Origin: Bacilli bacterium
GTDB lineage: Bacteria > Bacillota > Bacilli > RF39 > UBA660
Assembly (NCBI GenBank): GCA_017525015.1
Contig: JAFXUK010000015.1
Span: forward strand, 62,001-126,000
Direction: 5' to 3'
Length of the DNA stretch: 64,000 nt
Shown here: positions 33,631 through 41,354 of the stretch, piece after piece
Numbering within the stretch: the first letter of the stretch is position 1
Layout: every line of letters starts with the position of its first letter
Position numbers and translations under genes: made by a program
Notes under the pieces: model-generated
Told to the model about the DNA's origin: nothing
Databases searched by the model: none
Seen by the model: the letters and a program-made list of their open reading frames with translations, nothing else

Positions 33631-34421
33631 TATTACTTTTAGGTAAAAATGGTTCTGGTAAAACTTACATTACAAGAGAATTAGAACAAAAAGGCATCAA
33701 AAGATCAGTAAGTTATACCACAAGACCTCAAAGGCCAAAAGAAGTAAATGGTGAAGATTATGTATTTGTCGATCACCTTGAATTTGAAAGAATGATTGAG
33801 GCTGGAGAATTAATCGAATATAAATCATTCTTAGGAAACTATTATGGAACACCAAAGAAGAATATGGAAACATCAGATATTATTCTTAGTGGTGGCCAAA
33901 TAAGTCCAGAAATACTTCCATATATTGATACTGTTTATTTCATAGATAGTCCACTTTCTCTAAGATACAATGGAATGTTAGTACGTAAATCATCTAAAGT
34001 AGAAATGTTTGATCGTATCCATGGAGAAAATGATGAATATCTATTTGATCACAAAGCAAAAATATTTATAAATACACATCAAGACGATATAGTTGATACT
34101 ATATATCAATCTATAAGAGATAAAGATTTAGTAAAAGCTAGACAATTTAGAGATTTTCTAGGATATGCAGTAGAAAGATATAATCCACAAGAACATGCTT
34201 CTGAAAGTAGATTGTTACAATTCTTAAATTATGAAGAATATATTTTAAGAAAAATGTACCTAGAAGGAAAATTGACTAGAGAAGAGTATGAAGAAAAAGT
34301 TGAAAGATATCTAAGAAACAACGGCTTCTTCTATATGCCTCAAGAAGATCACTTTGTAGTTGATTTTGATGGGGACCTAACCTATGTTAAAAAGTTGGTG
34401 AAGACAGATGGAAAGAAATAA
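33627..34421 (+). CDS. Guanylate-kinase-like P-loop protein with C-terminal extension
   Basis: 264 aa. P-loop GKNGSGKT at residues 6-13 and the guanylate-binding block SYTTRPQRPKEVNGEDYVFV (28-47) are those of guanylate kinase, with YGTPKK following. Ordinary Gmk is about 205 aa; here the lid and adenosine regions diverge and about 75 extra residues (RNNGFFYMPQEDHFVVDFD...) follow. Because it sits in a specialised operon it is probably not the housekeeping Gmk but may phosphorylate or sense a nucleotide used by the pathway. Overlaps both neighbours. Confidence 0.7.
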   Translation: MILLLGKNGSGKTYITRELEQKGIKRSVSYTTRPQRPKEVNGEDYVFVDHLEFERMIEAGELIEYKSFLGNYYGTPKKNMETSDIILSGGQISPEILPYIDTVYFIDSPLSLRYNGMLVRKSSKVEMFDRIHGENDEYLFDHKAKIFINTHQDDIVDTIYQSIRDKDLVKARQFRDFLGYAVERYNPQEHASESRLLQFLNYEEYILRKMYLEGKLTREEYEEKVERYLRNNGFFYMPQEDHFVVDFDGDLTYVKKLVKTDGKK

Positions 34422-35391
34422 TTATTATTATCATGGCCTTCAAAATCCAAGTAAATTATCTAATATATTAGAAGAAGGAATATTATCAAGAGACTATCAA
34501 AGAAGATTAAACAAAGATAATTTTTCTTCAGCAAATGATTTCTTGGAAGACGAAGGAACAAACGGTTTAAATACAATATGTGTATGTGAATATAATACAT
34601 TATCATATTACCTATTTGCTGTTCCCAATATAACATTAATAATAAAGAAAGATGATTCATATAAAATCACTCATGGTGGTTTAGAAGGAGAAATCCTAAT
34701 AGAAAATATGATACCTAAAGAAAACATTATAGGTATCGGTATTAGAAAGTTGTCAAGCGAAGAATATAATCCTTCTATATATAAATATATATTGGATATA
34801 AATGATAATCTTAAATACTTTAACTTACCTATCTATGATTTAGATACAGGAACAGAAGTAACATTAAAGGAATTATTAGAACTATTTAGTTATCTAACTA
34901 AAAATAAAAATTTAAATGTATTATTACTAGGTCCAATCTTTAGTGGAACTAGAGATATAACAAAGGAACTATTAAAACATAATGTTATAAAATATGAATC
35001 AAAAATAATGGATGATAAAAAAGAAGAATTTATTGAAAGATATAATGATGAACGTAATAATCAAAATATTACATTATATAATGATTCTTTATTAGATTAT
35101 AAAAAAGAATTTACTAAAGAAGAATGGAGTAAATTACTAAAAGAACTAAATACAACAGAAAGTAAATTAAAAGATAATTATGACATAGTAATTCACTTAT
35201 ATTCATTTGTATCTAAATATAAGAAAATATATGGAAAAGATCTTCCAAAAGAGATTAAAGAAATCTTGAAGAAAGATGAAAATATAGATAAAGAATGGGG
35301 CAAGCATGATAATTATTACACTATAATGCCTAAAGAAAATATTAAAGACAAATTAAAAGAAGTAATTGATATATTAAAGGATTTTATTTAG
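34408..35391 (+). CDS. ADP-ribosyltransferase-like protein with degenerate P-loop half
   Basis: 327 aa. Residues 1-145: NYYYHGLQNPSKLSNILEEGIL and IPKENIIGIGIR recall the fold shared by DarT, RNA 2'-phosphotransferase and other ADP-ribosyltransferases (His-Gly near the start, a helix ending in ..ILE.GI). From about 168 a second part begins NVLLLGPIFSGTRDITKELL, placed like a Walker A but with Thr-Arg in place of Lys-Thr, followed by kinase-like DNYDIVIHLYSF. Thus two nucleotide-related halves, the second apparently inactive. No family assigned with confidence. Overlaps the kinase-like gene by 14 nt. Confidence 0.45.
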   Translation: MERNNYYYHGLQNPSKLSNILEEGILSRDYQRRLNKDNFSSANDFLEDEGTNGLNTICVCEYNTLSYYLFAVPNITLIIKKDDSYKITHGGLEGEILIENMIPKENIIGIGIRKLSSEEYNPSIYKYILDINDNLKYFNLPIYDLDTGTEVTLKELLELFSYLTKNKNLNVLLLGPIFSGTRDITKELLKHNVIKYESKIMDDKKEEFIERYNDERNNQNITLYNDSLLDYKKEFTKEEWSKLLKELNTTESKLKDNYDIVIHLYSFVSKYKKIYGKDLPKEIKEILKKDENIDKEWGKHDNYYTIMPKENIKDKLKEVIDILKDFI

Positions 35392-35405
35392 ATAGGAGGG
35401 ATTAA

Positions 35406-35954
35406 ATGAAAAAGGAATATATCGAAAAAAGAAAAAAGTTTACTTCTAATACCTATATGCGCGAAGCCATTGACTATGACACTGTTATAGTAAAAGAAGG
35501 AAATCTCTTTATTACTATTAAAAAGTATAAAGAAATGACTGATAAATTTACTTTAACTAATGAATTAGGAAAGAAAGTCGACTATATAGATAAAGGATAT
35601 TACGTAGTAGAATTAACACCAATCGAAGAAAAATATAATATAAGATATTACTTTGATAAAAATAAAAAGTATATTGATTATTATATAGACATTACATTTG
35701 AAAATGGTGTTGAATACAAAATGCCATACTATGTAGATTTATACTTAGATATAGTTCACTTCCCAAAAAGTAACACTAATAAGTTCTGTGATGAAGAAGA
35801 ACTAGAAGAAGCTTTATCAAAGAAGATAATAAGTAAAAAAGACTACGATATGGCATATAAAGTAGGAAATAAATTATTAGAAGAAATTGAAAACAAAACA
35901 AATAAATACTTAAATATCGACGTAATGAATTACATTAATAAATATTTTAACTAA
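35406..35954 (+). CDS. DUF402 (FomD/Ntdp-like) nucleotide hydrolase
   Basis: 182 aa. Characteristic chain GYYVVELTPIEEKYNIRYYF, then YIDYYIDI, the YYVDLYLDIV strand and an acidic end CDEEELEEALSKKIISKKDY: the DUF402 barrel whose Asp/Tyr residues bind metal. Known members hydrolyse nucleoside di/triphosphates or, in FomD, a CMP-phosphonate intermediate of fosfomycin synthesis. Within this operon it may release product from a nucleotide carrier or recycle nucleotide. Ribosome site AGGAGGG; 14 nt gap on each side. Confidence 0.75.
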   Translation: MKKEYIEKRKKFTSNTYMREAIDYDTVIVKEGNLFITIKKYKEMTDKFTLTNELGKKVDYIDKGYYVVELTPIEEKYNIRYYFDKNKKYIDYYIDITFENGVEYKMPYYVDLYLDIVHFPKSNTNKFCDEEELEEALSKKIISKKDYDMAYKVGNKLLEEIENKTNKYLNIDVMNYINKYFN

Positions 35955-35967
35955 AGGGGGATGTTAA

Positions 35968-37317
35968 ATGCAATTAGTTATAGGTCAAGATAACAAAGTA
36001 TATGAATTATCAAGTTTAAGAATTAATGAAACTGCAAATCAATATGTAGAAAAAGGAATAAAAGGGCTTTCTTATAAAGAAAGAAGAATGAAAGCTAAAA
36101 GCTTAGTTCTAGTTTATAAAAAAACAAATAGAGTTGTATTTGAATTAAACATGATTCAAAATCAACACTATTACCCACTTAGCATTTTAGATTATGCAAA
36201 TGCTATGTTGAATTACATGAAAAAAGACATTAAAAACTTGCCAATAATGTCATTAGATTCACACGATTATAATTTCTGCGATTTCCATTGTAAAGACTGT
36301 TTAGCTGTTGATACAAGGAATTGGGCAAAAGATAATCTTGGATTTACTAATTTTGATATCGATCATTATAAAAAAGTAATAAAAGAAATAGCTAGATATT
36401 CTAAAGAAAGAGGATTAGACAGTATCAGATTTGAAATGTCAGGTGAAGGAAACCCAGACATGTATCCAGATAGAGCTGAGCTAATTAGATATGCTTCTGA
36501 AGAATGCAATATGAAATGTGTATATATTTCATCTGGTTCACAACTAAATGAAGAAACAATTGATGCTCTAGCAAAATATGCTTATTACATAAGAATCAGT
36601 TTACCTGGCGTAAACGAAGAAGCTTACAAAATCTATTCTGCTCAAAAAAGAGTAAAGAATCCATTCACTTATGAAGATGCTATGAAATTAATTGAAAAAT
36701 TAGTTCAAAAGAGAAAAGAATATGGACGTGAAGGAGAATTAATGATTGGTGCTAGAACATGTATGAGACCTGAAAACGAAGGTGGATACATTGAAACAGC
36801 CAAAAGACTTGGAAAAATTGGTGCAGATAGCTTCCAAATTGTTAAAATCTTAATTCCACTTGGAGATAAAATAGAAAAATATAAATTAAGTAAAAAGACT
36901 ATTAATGAATTAACAGATCTTCGTGAAAATTATGAACAATATGGTTTAATGCATATTCAAATACCATATAACTTAGATTATGAATACTATGATAGAAGAA
37001 TTGAAGATCAACAAAAACCTAGTCAATGCTATAGTTCATTAGTATCTCCAATTCTATATGGACCAAACTTAATTATTTGTACACATTGGGAAAAGATAAA
37101 AGACGTTAAAGGATCTCATTATTGCAAAATGACAGGAAAAGAAAACGAACTTGAAAAGATTATGGAAGGTGCACATGCTAAAAAGATCAGATCTAGTGTA
37201 CCAAGTAAATGTTCTTCTTGCTGTTCAATCTTTGATAATCAAGTTCTAGAAATGATAAGAGCTCAACTTGCATTAGCAACAGATTTAGATGATTTAGAGT
37301 TCTTCTTAACTTATTAA
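35968..37317 (+). CDS. Radical SAM enzyme with C-terminal auxiliary-cluster cysteines
   Basis: 449 aa. Radical SAM motif CxxxCxxC at Cys104, Cys108 and Cys111 (FCDFHCKDC) after an N-terminal domain of about 100 aa; GEGNPDMYPD acts as the GGE-like motif. The C-terminal region has SQCYSS, IICTHWE, HYCKM and SKCSSCC, a SPASM-like set likely holding one or two extra 4Fe-4S clusters. Such enzymes modify peptides or proteins or rearrange small molecules. No small precursor-peptide gene is visible next to it. AAAGGGGGA ribosome site. Confidence 0.75.
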   Translation: MQLVIGQDNKVYELSSLRINETANQYVEKGIKGLSYKERRMKAKSLVLVYKKTNRVVFELNMIQNQHYYPLSILDYANAMLNYMKKDIKNLPIMSLDSHDYNFCDFHCKDCLAVDTRNWAKDNLGFTNFDIDHYKKVIKEIARYSKERGLDSIRFEMSGEGNPDMYPDRAELIRYASEECNMKCVYISSGSQLNEETIDALAKYAYYIRISLPGVNEEAYKIYSAQKRVKNPFTYEDAMKLIEKLVQKRKEYGREGELMIGARTCMRPENEGGYIETAKRLGKIGADSFQIVKILIPLGDKIEKYKLSKKTINELTDLRENYEQYGLMHIQIPYNLDYEYYDRRIEDQQKPSQCYSSLVSPILYGPNLIICTHWEKIKDVKGSHYCKMTGKENELEKIMEGAHAKKIRSSVPSKCSSCCSIFDNQVLEMIRAQLALATDLDDLEFFLTY

Positions 37318-37318
37318 T

Positions 37319-38101
37319 ATGTATAGATTTAATATTATAATAACTGAAGCATGTAATGCTAATTGTACTCATTGTTATATGGGTAATAATAAAAGTACCA
37401 AGACAATGTCTAAAGAAGATATAGATACTATTATTAGTAAAGTACCAGATAATACGGAAAAAATAGTATTAACTGGTGGTGAAATATTCTTAAAAAAAGA
37501 ATTACTTCTATATACAATAAAAGAAATACATAAACATAATCCTAAAATATCAATTGAATTAGAAACTAATGGTATCTATCTTTATAAAGGAAAAGCAACT
37601 GCTAAAGAAAAATTACAAAAGCTAAAAGAATTAGGTGTTACATCAATAAGATTCTCTGATGATCCATTCCATGAAATGGGTGGTGTTAACTTAGAAAGAG
37701 TTAGAGCATTAAAACAATTAGAAGATGAGTCCACTCCTATCTTAAAATACCTAGTTCAAGAAAAAGCTTTAGCAATTGGTAAAGCTGCTGATTTATCTGA
37801 AGAATATACTGAAAATAGAGATTGTATGAATAATCAACAAACTGTTGATAATCCATATTTTTTCCTTGATGTATCGGGGAATGTATATATCTGTACTTGG
37901 AAGTGTATACCACCAATTGGTAACATGATAAAAGAAGATATGGATACAATATTAGAAAGATTAAATGAAGAATTTAACTCTTACATATTAAGAGGAGAAA
38001 TACTTAAAGCAATTAATCTTGTATCTAAAGACTCAGATAATTCTATATTTATAAAAGAACATGGCGAATGCATGCTTTGTAATAAAATTTTTAACAAATA
38101 A
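37319..38101 (+). CDS. Radical SAM enzyme, short form
   Basis: 260 aa. Cluster motif Cys12-x3-Cys16-x2-Cys19 (ACNANCTHCY), GGE-like LTGGEIFLK, and C-terminal cysteines in YICTWKCIPP and GECMLCNKIF suggesting an auxiliary cluster. Starts one base after the previous stop (TAATATG), so tightly coupled to the 449-aa enzyme. Last gene of the operon, ended by a terminator shared with the convergent gene. Substrate unknown. Confidence 0.75.
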   Translation: MYRFNIIITEACNANCTHCYMGNNKSTKTMSKEDIDTIISKVPDNTEKIVLTGGEIFLKKELLLYTIKEIHKHNPKISIELETNGIYLYKGKATAKEKLQKLKELGVTSIRFSDDPFHEMGGVNLERVRALKQLEDESTPILKYLVQEKALAIGKAADLSEEYTENRDCMNNQQTVDNPYFFLDVSGNVYICTWKCIPPIGNMIKEDMDTILERLNEEFNSYILRGEILKAINLVSKDSDNSIFIKEHGECMLCNKIFNK

Positions 38102-38128
38102 AAAGTAGTTTAAATAACTACTTTTTTT
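38101..38128. terminator. Terminator between convergent genes, possibly bidirectional
   Basis: 10-bp stem AAAAGTAGTT/AACTACTTTT followed by T's on the plus strand; on the minus strand an A/T-rich tail also follows. It overlaps the stop codon of the convergent gene. Confidence 0.75.
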
Positions 38129-39578
38129 ATTCTGCAAAATAACCAACTTCTGTTAGACTACGTCCATTACCAATAATGGTTTGAACTTGATTACTATTCT
38201 TACTCTTATATAGTAAAGCAATAGAACCACCGCCATCAAAGTTAGTACCAGTTTGACATTTAGCTTGTAACATTATATTTATCATATCGTTTCTATTTAA
38301 TCCTGCTCCAGTAATAAGCAAGAAATTATTTCTATCAATCTGACAAATAGCTTGTCTATTTAATGAAGAACCAGGTGAAGGCATTGAAGTAGTATCATTA
38401 CTAGCTTGTCCATTATAAACCAAAGGAGAAGCAAAAGTAAATGTATTTCTAACAGTACCAATTACGGAATCTGCCCAAGCTTTCTTAGCATTTACATCAC
38501 TAGTTTTTTCATCTTTAAATATCTTTAGATAACCTCTACCATCAACACCGGCAATAAACCAAGTCTTATAAGCTTTATCATAAGCATTTCTAACAACTTT
38601 ACCATCTGTTATAACTAATGTACCAACACTAGTTCTATCATATTTAGGATAATAATTAACACTTGCTGCATCATAAGTATCTCTTAAATAGAAACCACTA
38701 GCATTAAAACCAATTATTAATTTATTATTTAATCCTCTTTCAGCAATAGCTCTTTGTAATAAATCACCAGGCCTATATAAACCAGAACCATAATTAGGTG
38801 AATCGTATTTATTTAACTGAGTATAAGGATTCTCAACCCATATTTGTGAAACATAATGTGATCCTACTTTATTAACATATATTTTTAAGGATTCAGTTTC
38901 TTCTTTAACTGTATTGGCTCCAACTAAATCAACACCTTCTACTTTAACTTTAGCAACATCATGAAGATCTAGTGTCTTAAACTTTTCTTCTAATTTATCA
39001 GTTAATTTTGTTTTAACTGCTGCATCTTTAACTTTACTAATTAATTCTTTCAAAGCCTTATAATGCTTTAATTTAGTCATACCTAGTATGTTTTGGGAAA
39101 TATTAACGTATTCTTGAATTTCATTAATTTGATTTTGTAATTCTTTTCTCTTAGATTCATCTTCAACTTTTCTTAAATAAGCCGAAGCTGTTTTTAAATC
39201 AGCTGGTTCTAAAGTATCTTTAGCTTTAGCAATTAATTTCTTTGCTTTATTATAATAAGCATTTTTAATACCTTCTGGAGTAGCATTATCTATACAAGCA
39301 TGATAGTTTTTAGCTTCAGTAGAAGCAAGTTCGAAACCAACATCTATCCATGATGGAATTAAAAAAACTATTAAACCAGCAATTAACCTTTTAAATAATG
39401 GAGTAATTATCTTACTTAAACCTTCACCACTATTGGCCATAGTATATTCAAATACATCTTTAATAGAAATTATAACTATGAGCATAGGAACAACTATTCT
39501 AATAATCTTGAATATTTCTTTTCCTATTCTGAAAGCATTAAGTATATCTCCATCTTCACAAACATCTAAGATATACAT
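38127..39578 (-). CDS. Two-TM membrane protein with phosphodiester glycosidase (NAGPA) domain
   Basis: 483 aa. Membrane segments at about 22-41 and 61-82, with LFKRLIAGLIVFLIPSW at 61-77 and HACIDNAT just after: the same module as in the protein at 30737. A helical stalk (100-215) leads to a C-terminal NAGPA-type domain (about 225-483), recognised by GFNASGFYLRD, the VYNGQ region and CQTGTNFDGGGSIALLY. The family cleaves GlcNAc-1-phosphodiesters; in Gram-positives a wall teichoic acid or exopolysaccharide substrate is likely. Opposes replication. Extended -10 TGATATAAT on the minus strand (hexamer 39601-39596). Confidence 0.75.
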   Translation of the reverse strand: MYILDVCEDGDILNAFRIGKEIFKIIRIVVPMLIVIISIKDVFEYTMANSGEGLSKIITPLFKRLIAGLIVFLIPSWIDVGFELASTEAKNYHACIDNATPEGIKNAYYNKAKKLIAKAKDTLEPADLKTASAYLRKVEDESKRKELQNQINEIQEYVNISQNILGMTKLKHYKALKELISKVKDAAVKTKLTDKLEEKFKTLDLHDVAKVKVEGVDLVGANTVKEETESLKIYVNKVGSHYVSQIWVENPYTQLNKYDSPNYGSGLYRPGDLLQRAIAERGLNNKLIIGFNASGFYLRDTYDAASVNYYPKYDRTSVGTLVITDGKVVRNAYDKAYKTWFIAGVDGRGYLKIFKDEKTSDVNAKKAWADSVIGTVRNTFTFASPLVYNGQASNDTTSMPSPGSSLNRQAICQIDRNNFLLITGAGLNRNDMINIMLQAKCQTGTNFDGGGSIALLYKSKNSNQVQTIIGNGRSLTEVGYFAE

Positions 39579-39630
39579 ATCATTTCACCAATAGCATTAT
39601 ATCATTTTTTTACGACATTTTTACTTATAA

Positions 39631-39659
39631 TTGTCAAAAAAATCTTCAAATGATATAAT
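39631..39659 (+). promoter_or_regulatory. Promoter of the lipoprotein gene
   Basis: TTGTCA at 39631-39636, 17-bp spacer ending TGA, TATAAT at 39654-39659. Divergent from the glycosidase promoter, 50 bp away. Confidence 0.75.
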
Positions 39660-39684
39660 ACGTCCAATCGAAAGAGATGATTGT

Positions 39685-40167
39685 ATGAAAAAAGTAGTAA
39701 AAGAAGAACGCTATGATAAAGCAAAAAAGACATTAAAAAGAATTAGTCTTACAGCTTTAGCTGCTATACTTACAGCAACAATAATAACAAGTTGTAATAA
39801 AAAAGAACAAAAACCTAATTTCAATTATCCATTTATTGAATATAACGATGCAACTAAGATAATAGTAGATGATATTATCTTAGAACTTGCCGAAAAAGAT
39901 AAAGATGGTAATGTTCCAAAAGGCTTTGTAACTAAAGGTGATATTTGCTATAGATTAGTATCTAGAACAGGTATAGCACCAGAAGGATATGTCTTAGGTA
40001 CAGATGCCACTACACTTTATGAAGTAGATACTGAAATAAAATACGAAATACCAACTGATATAAATACTATTTTAGTAGGTTCAAAAGAAGTAACAGTTGT
40101 TAATAACAACGGTACTTTTGAATATGTTATAAAAGATGCAGTGCCAAGAAAAGGGTATACAAAGTAG
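39685..40167 (+). CDS. Small lipoprotein
   Basis: 160 aa. N-terminal basic stretch, hydrophobic helix and lipobox TIITSC (lipidated Cys at about residue 37), so it should be anchored on the outer face of the membrane. The long charged stretch before the helix is unusual. Mature part about 120 aa, mixed strands, no family recognised. Start at 39685 because the promoter lies inside the longer open frame. Terminated before the WXG-type gene. Confidence 0.7.
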   Translation: MKKVVKEERYDKAKKTLKRISLTALAAILTATIITSCNKKEQKPNFNYPFIEYNDATKIIVDDIILELAEKDKDGNVPKGFVTKGDICYRLVSRTGIAPEGYVLGTDATTLYEVDTEIKYEIPTDINTILVGSKEVTVVNNNGTFEYVIKDAVPRKGYTK

Positions 40168-40185
40168 ATATAAATCTACTTTTTT
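40161..40185 (+). terminator. Terminator after the lipoprotein gene
   Basis: 9-bp stem AAAGTAGAT/ATCTACTTT with the stop codon in the left arm, then T-run. Confidence 0.85.
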
Positions 40186-40259
40186 AATGTCTACTTTTTA
40201 CAAGATTTCTTGAACTTAAATATCTATTATTGTAAACTTATATTATAGGAGGGATATCG

Positions 40260-40886
40260 ATGAGCGATTTATTAAATCATAAGGTTGATAGAGTTCAAGA
40301 CTTATATAATAGTTCTGAAGAATTATACAACAATGTAGTAATAAAAGGAGATTGCAGTGCGGAAAACATGCTTGAAGATTTAGGTAATGCTATAACAAAT
40401 CTAAAAACATATTGGCATGGAGCAGACGCAGGACTTAATATTCAAAAGGTTATAACTATTTATAATAGTCTTGTAGAAGTTAGAAATGCATTAGCTTCAT
40501 TAGCTTGTGATTCATCTGGAGTTGCTGAATTATATAGAAATATCCAAATTGCAAACGGCGTAAATATGCCTGAAATTCAAAGATTACATTATTCAGACAA
40601 AGGAAAAATAGAAGACTATACTGATAATAAGGATACAATTGATATTAGTCCAGAAGCAGAACAAGGAAAAAATAATATTGAAGCAGTAGTAAATTCTATG
40701 GATACATTTATTACAAATGTTAATACTAAATATAACGAAATAATGGATAACTGGACTCAAGGGACAGGAAGAAATAACGCTGATCAAGCATTTACAGAAT
40801 TCTTAAATAAAGCAGCTGAATACAAAAAGACTTTGACAGGTGTATCAGATACAATTGCTAATGCGTTAAAAAATTATACATTCTAA
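40260..40886 (+). CDS. WXG100-type protein with two tandem modules
   Basis: 208 aa, helical, no signal peptide. First module: helix, TYWHGADAG turn (Trp52, Gly54), helix. Second module: MDTFITNVNTKYNEIMD helix, NWTQGTGRNNADQAF turn (Trp165, Gly168), and a C-terminal helix. Each resembles an ESX/WXG100 helix-turn-helix hairpin, which normally is about 100 aa and dimerises; here one chain could form the four-helix unit alone. Likely a type VII secretion substrate or chaperone partner for EssC (63188). ATG after TAGGAGGG. Followed by a 21-bp hairpin. Confidence 0.65.
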   Translation: MSDLLNHKVDRVQDLYNSSEELYNNVVIKGDCSAENMLEDLGNAITNLKTYWHGADAGLNIQKVITIYNSLVEVRNALASLACDSSGVAELYRNIQIANGVNMPEIQRLHYSDKGKIEDYTDNKDTIDISPEAEQGKNNIEAVVNSMDTFITNVNTKYNEIMDNWTQGTGRNNADQAFTEFLNKAAEYKKTLTGVSDTIANALKNYTF

Positions 40887-40900
40887 GAAGCTATTTGCTT

Positions 40901-40944
40901 CTTATTTCCTAAGGAGAATAACATTATTCTTTTTAGGAAATAAG
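40901..40944 (+). repeat. Long intercistronic hairpin
   Basis: Arms 40901-40921 and 40924-40944 pair over 21 positions (two G-U), loop 2 nt. No T-run follows, so not a standard terminator. It lies between the WXG-type gene and the next cistron and buries an AAGGAG sequence. May stabilise the upstream mRNA or reduce read-through. Confidence 0.75.
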
Positions 40945-40959
40945 AAATGGGTGGTTAAT

Positions 40960-41343
40960 GTGCAATCATCAAGTTACTACAAAGGATTAATGGAACAGTA
41001 TAAAAAAAAGCAAGAAACATTTAGAGCAATTAAAGCTCAAATAACAGCTTTATACGGACCAGTATCTAAAGCACAAACAGCAACATCAGATACTAAAAAA
41101 TATACTGATAGTATCATTATTATGGGAGAATCAATGGATCAAGGTTCTCTCTCTTCTGACGTGGAAGGAAATCTTAATAAAGTAAAACAAAATCTTGATA
41201 CTATAGTCGAAGAATGCGATAAATTAATCAAAAAGTACACAGAATTATATAATGAAGCACAAGCCAATTATAATCAAGCATTAGCAGAAGAAAAAGCCGC
41301 AGCTGAAGCTGCAGCCAAAGCTAAGCAACAAGTACAAGTATAA
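40960..41343 (+). CDS. Coiled-coil protein, DUF5082-like T7SS accessory
   Basis: 127 aa, GTG start behind GGGTGG (a GTG at 40951 is the alternative). Helix-turn-helix coiled coil: YYKGLMEQYKKKQETFRAIK, then a central turn, then ending in an Ala/Lys/Gln-rich helix (AEEKAAAEAAAKAKQQ). Size, layout and position between a WXG-type protein and a large effector-like protein are those of the small partner proteins (DUF5082/YwqH type) of type VII polymorphic toxins. No signal peptide. Function inferred by context. Confidence 0.55.
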   Translation: MQSSSYYKGLMEQYKKKQETFRAIKAQITALYGPVSKAQTATSDTKKYTDSIIIMGESMDQGSLSSDVEGNLNKVKQNLDTIVEECDKLIKKYTELYNEAQANYNQALAEEKAAAEAAAKAKQQVQV

Positions 41344-41354
41344 GAGGTGATAAA

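Noticed and set aside
33627..34421. Housekeeping guanylate kinase
   Set aside because: Too long, diverged in the second half and embedded in a specialised operon; the essential gmk is probably elsewhere.
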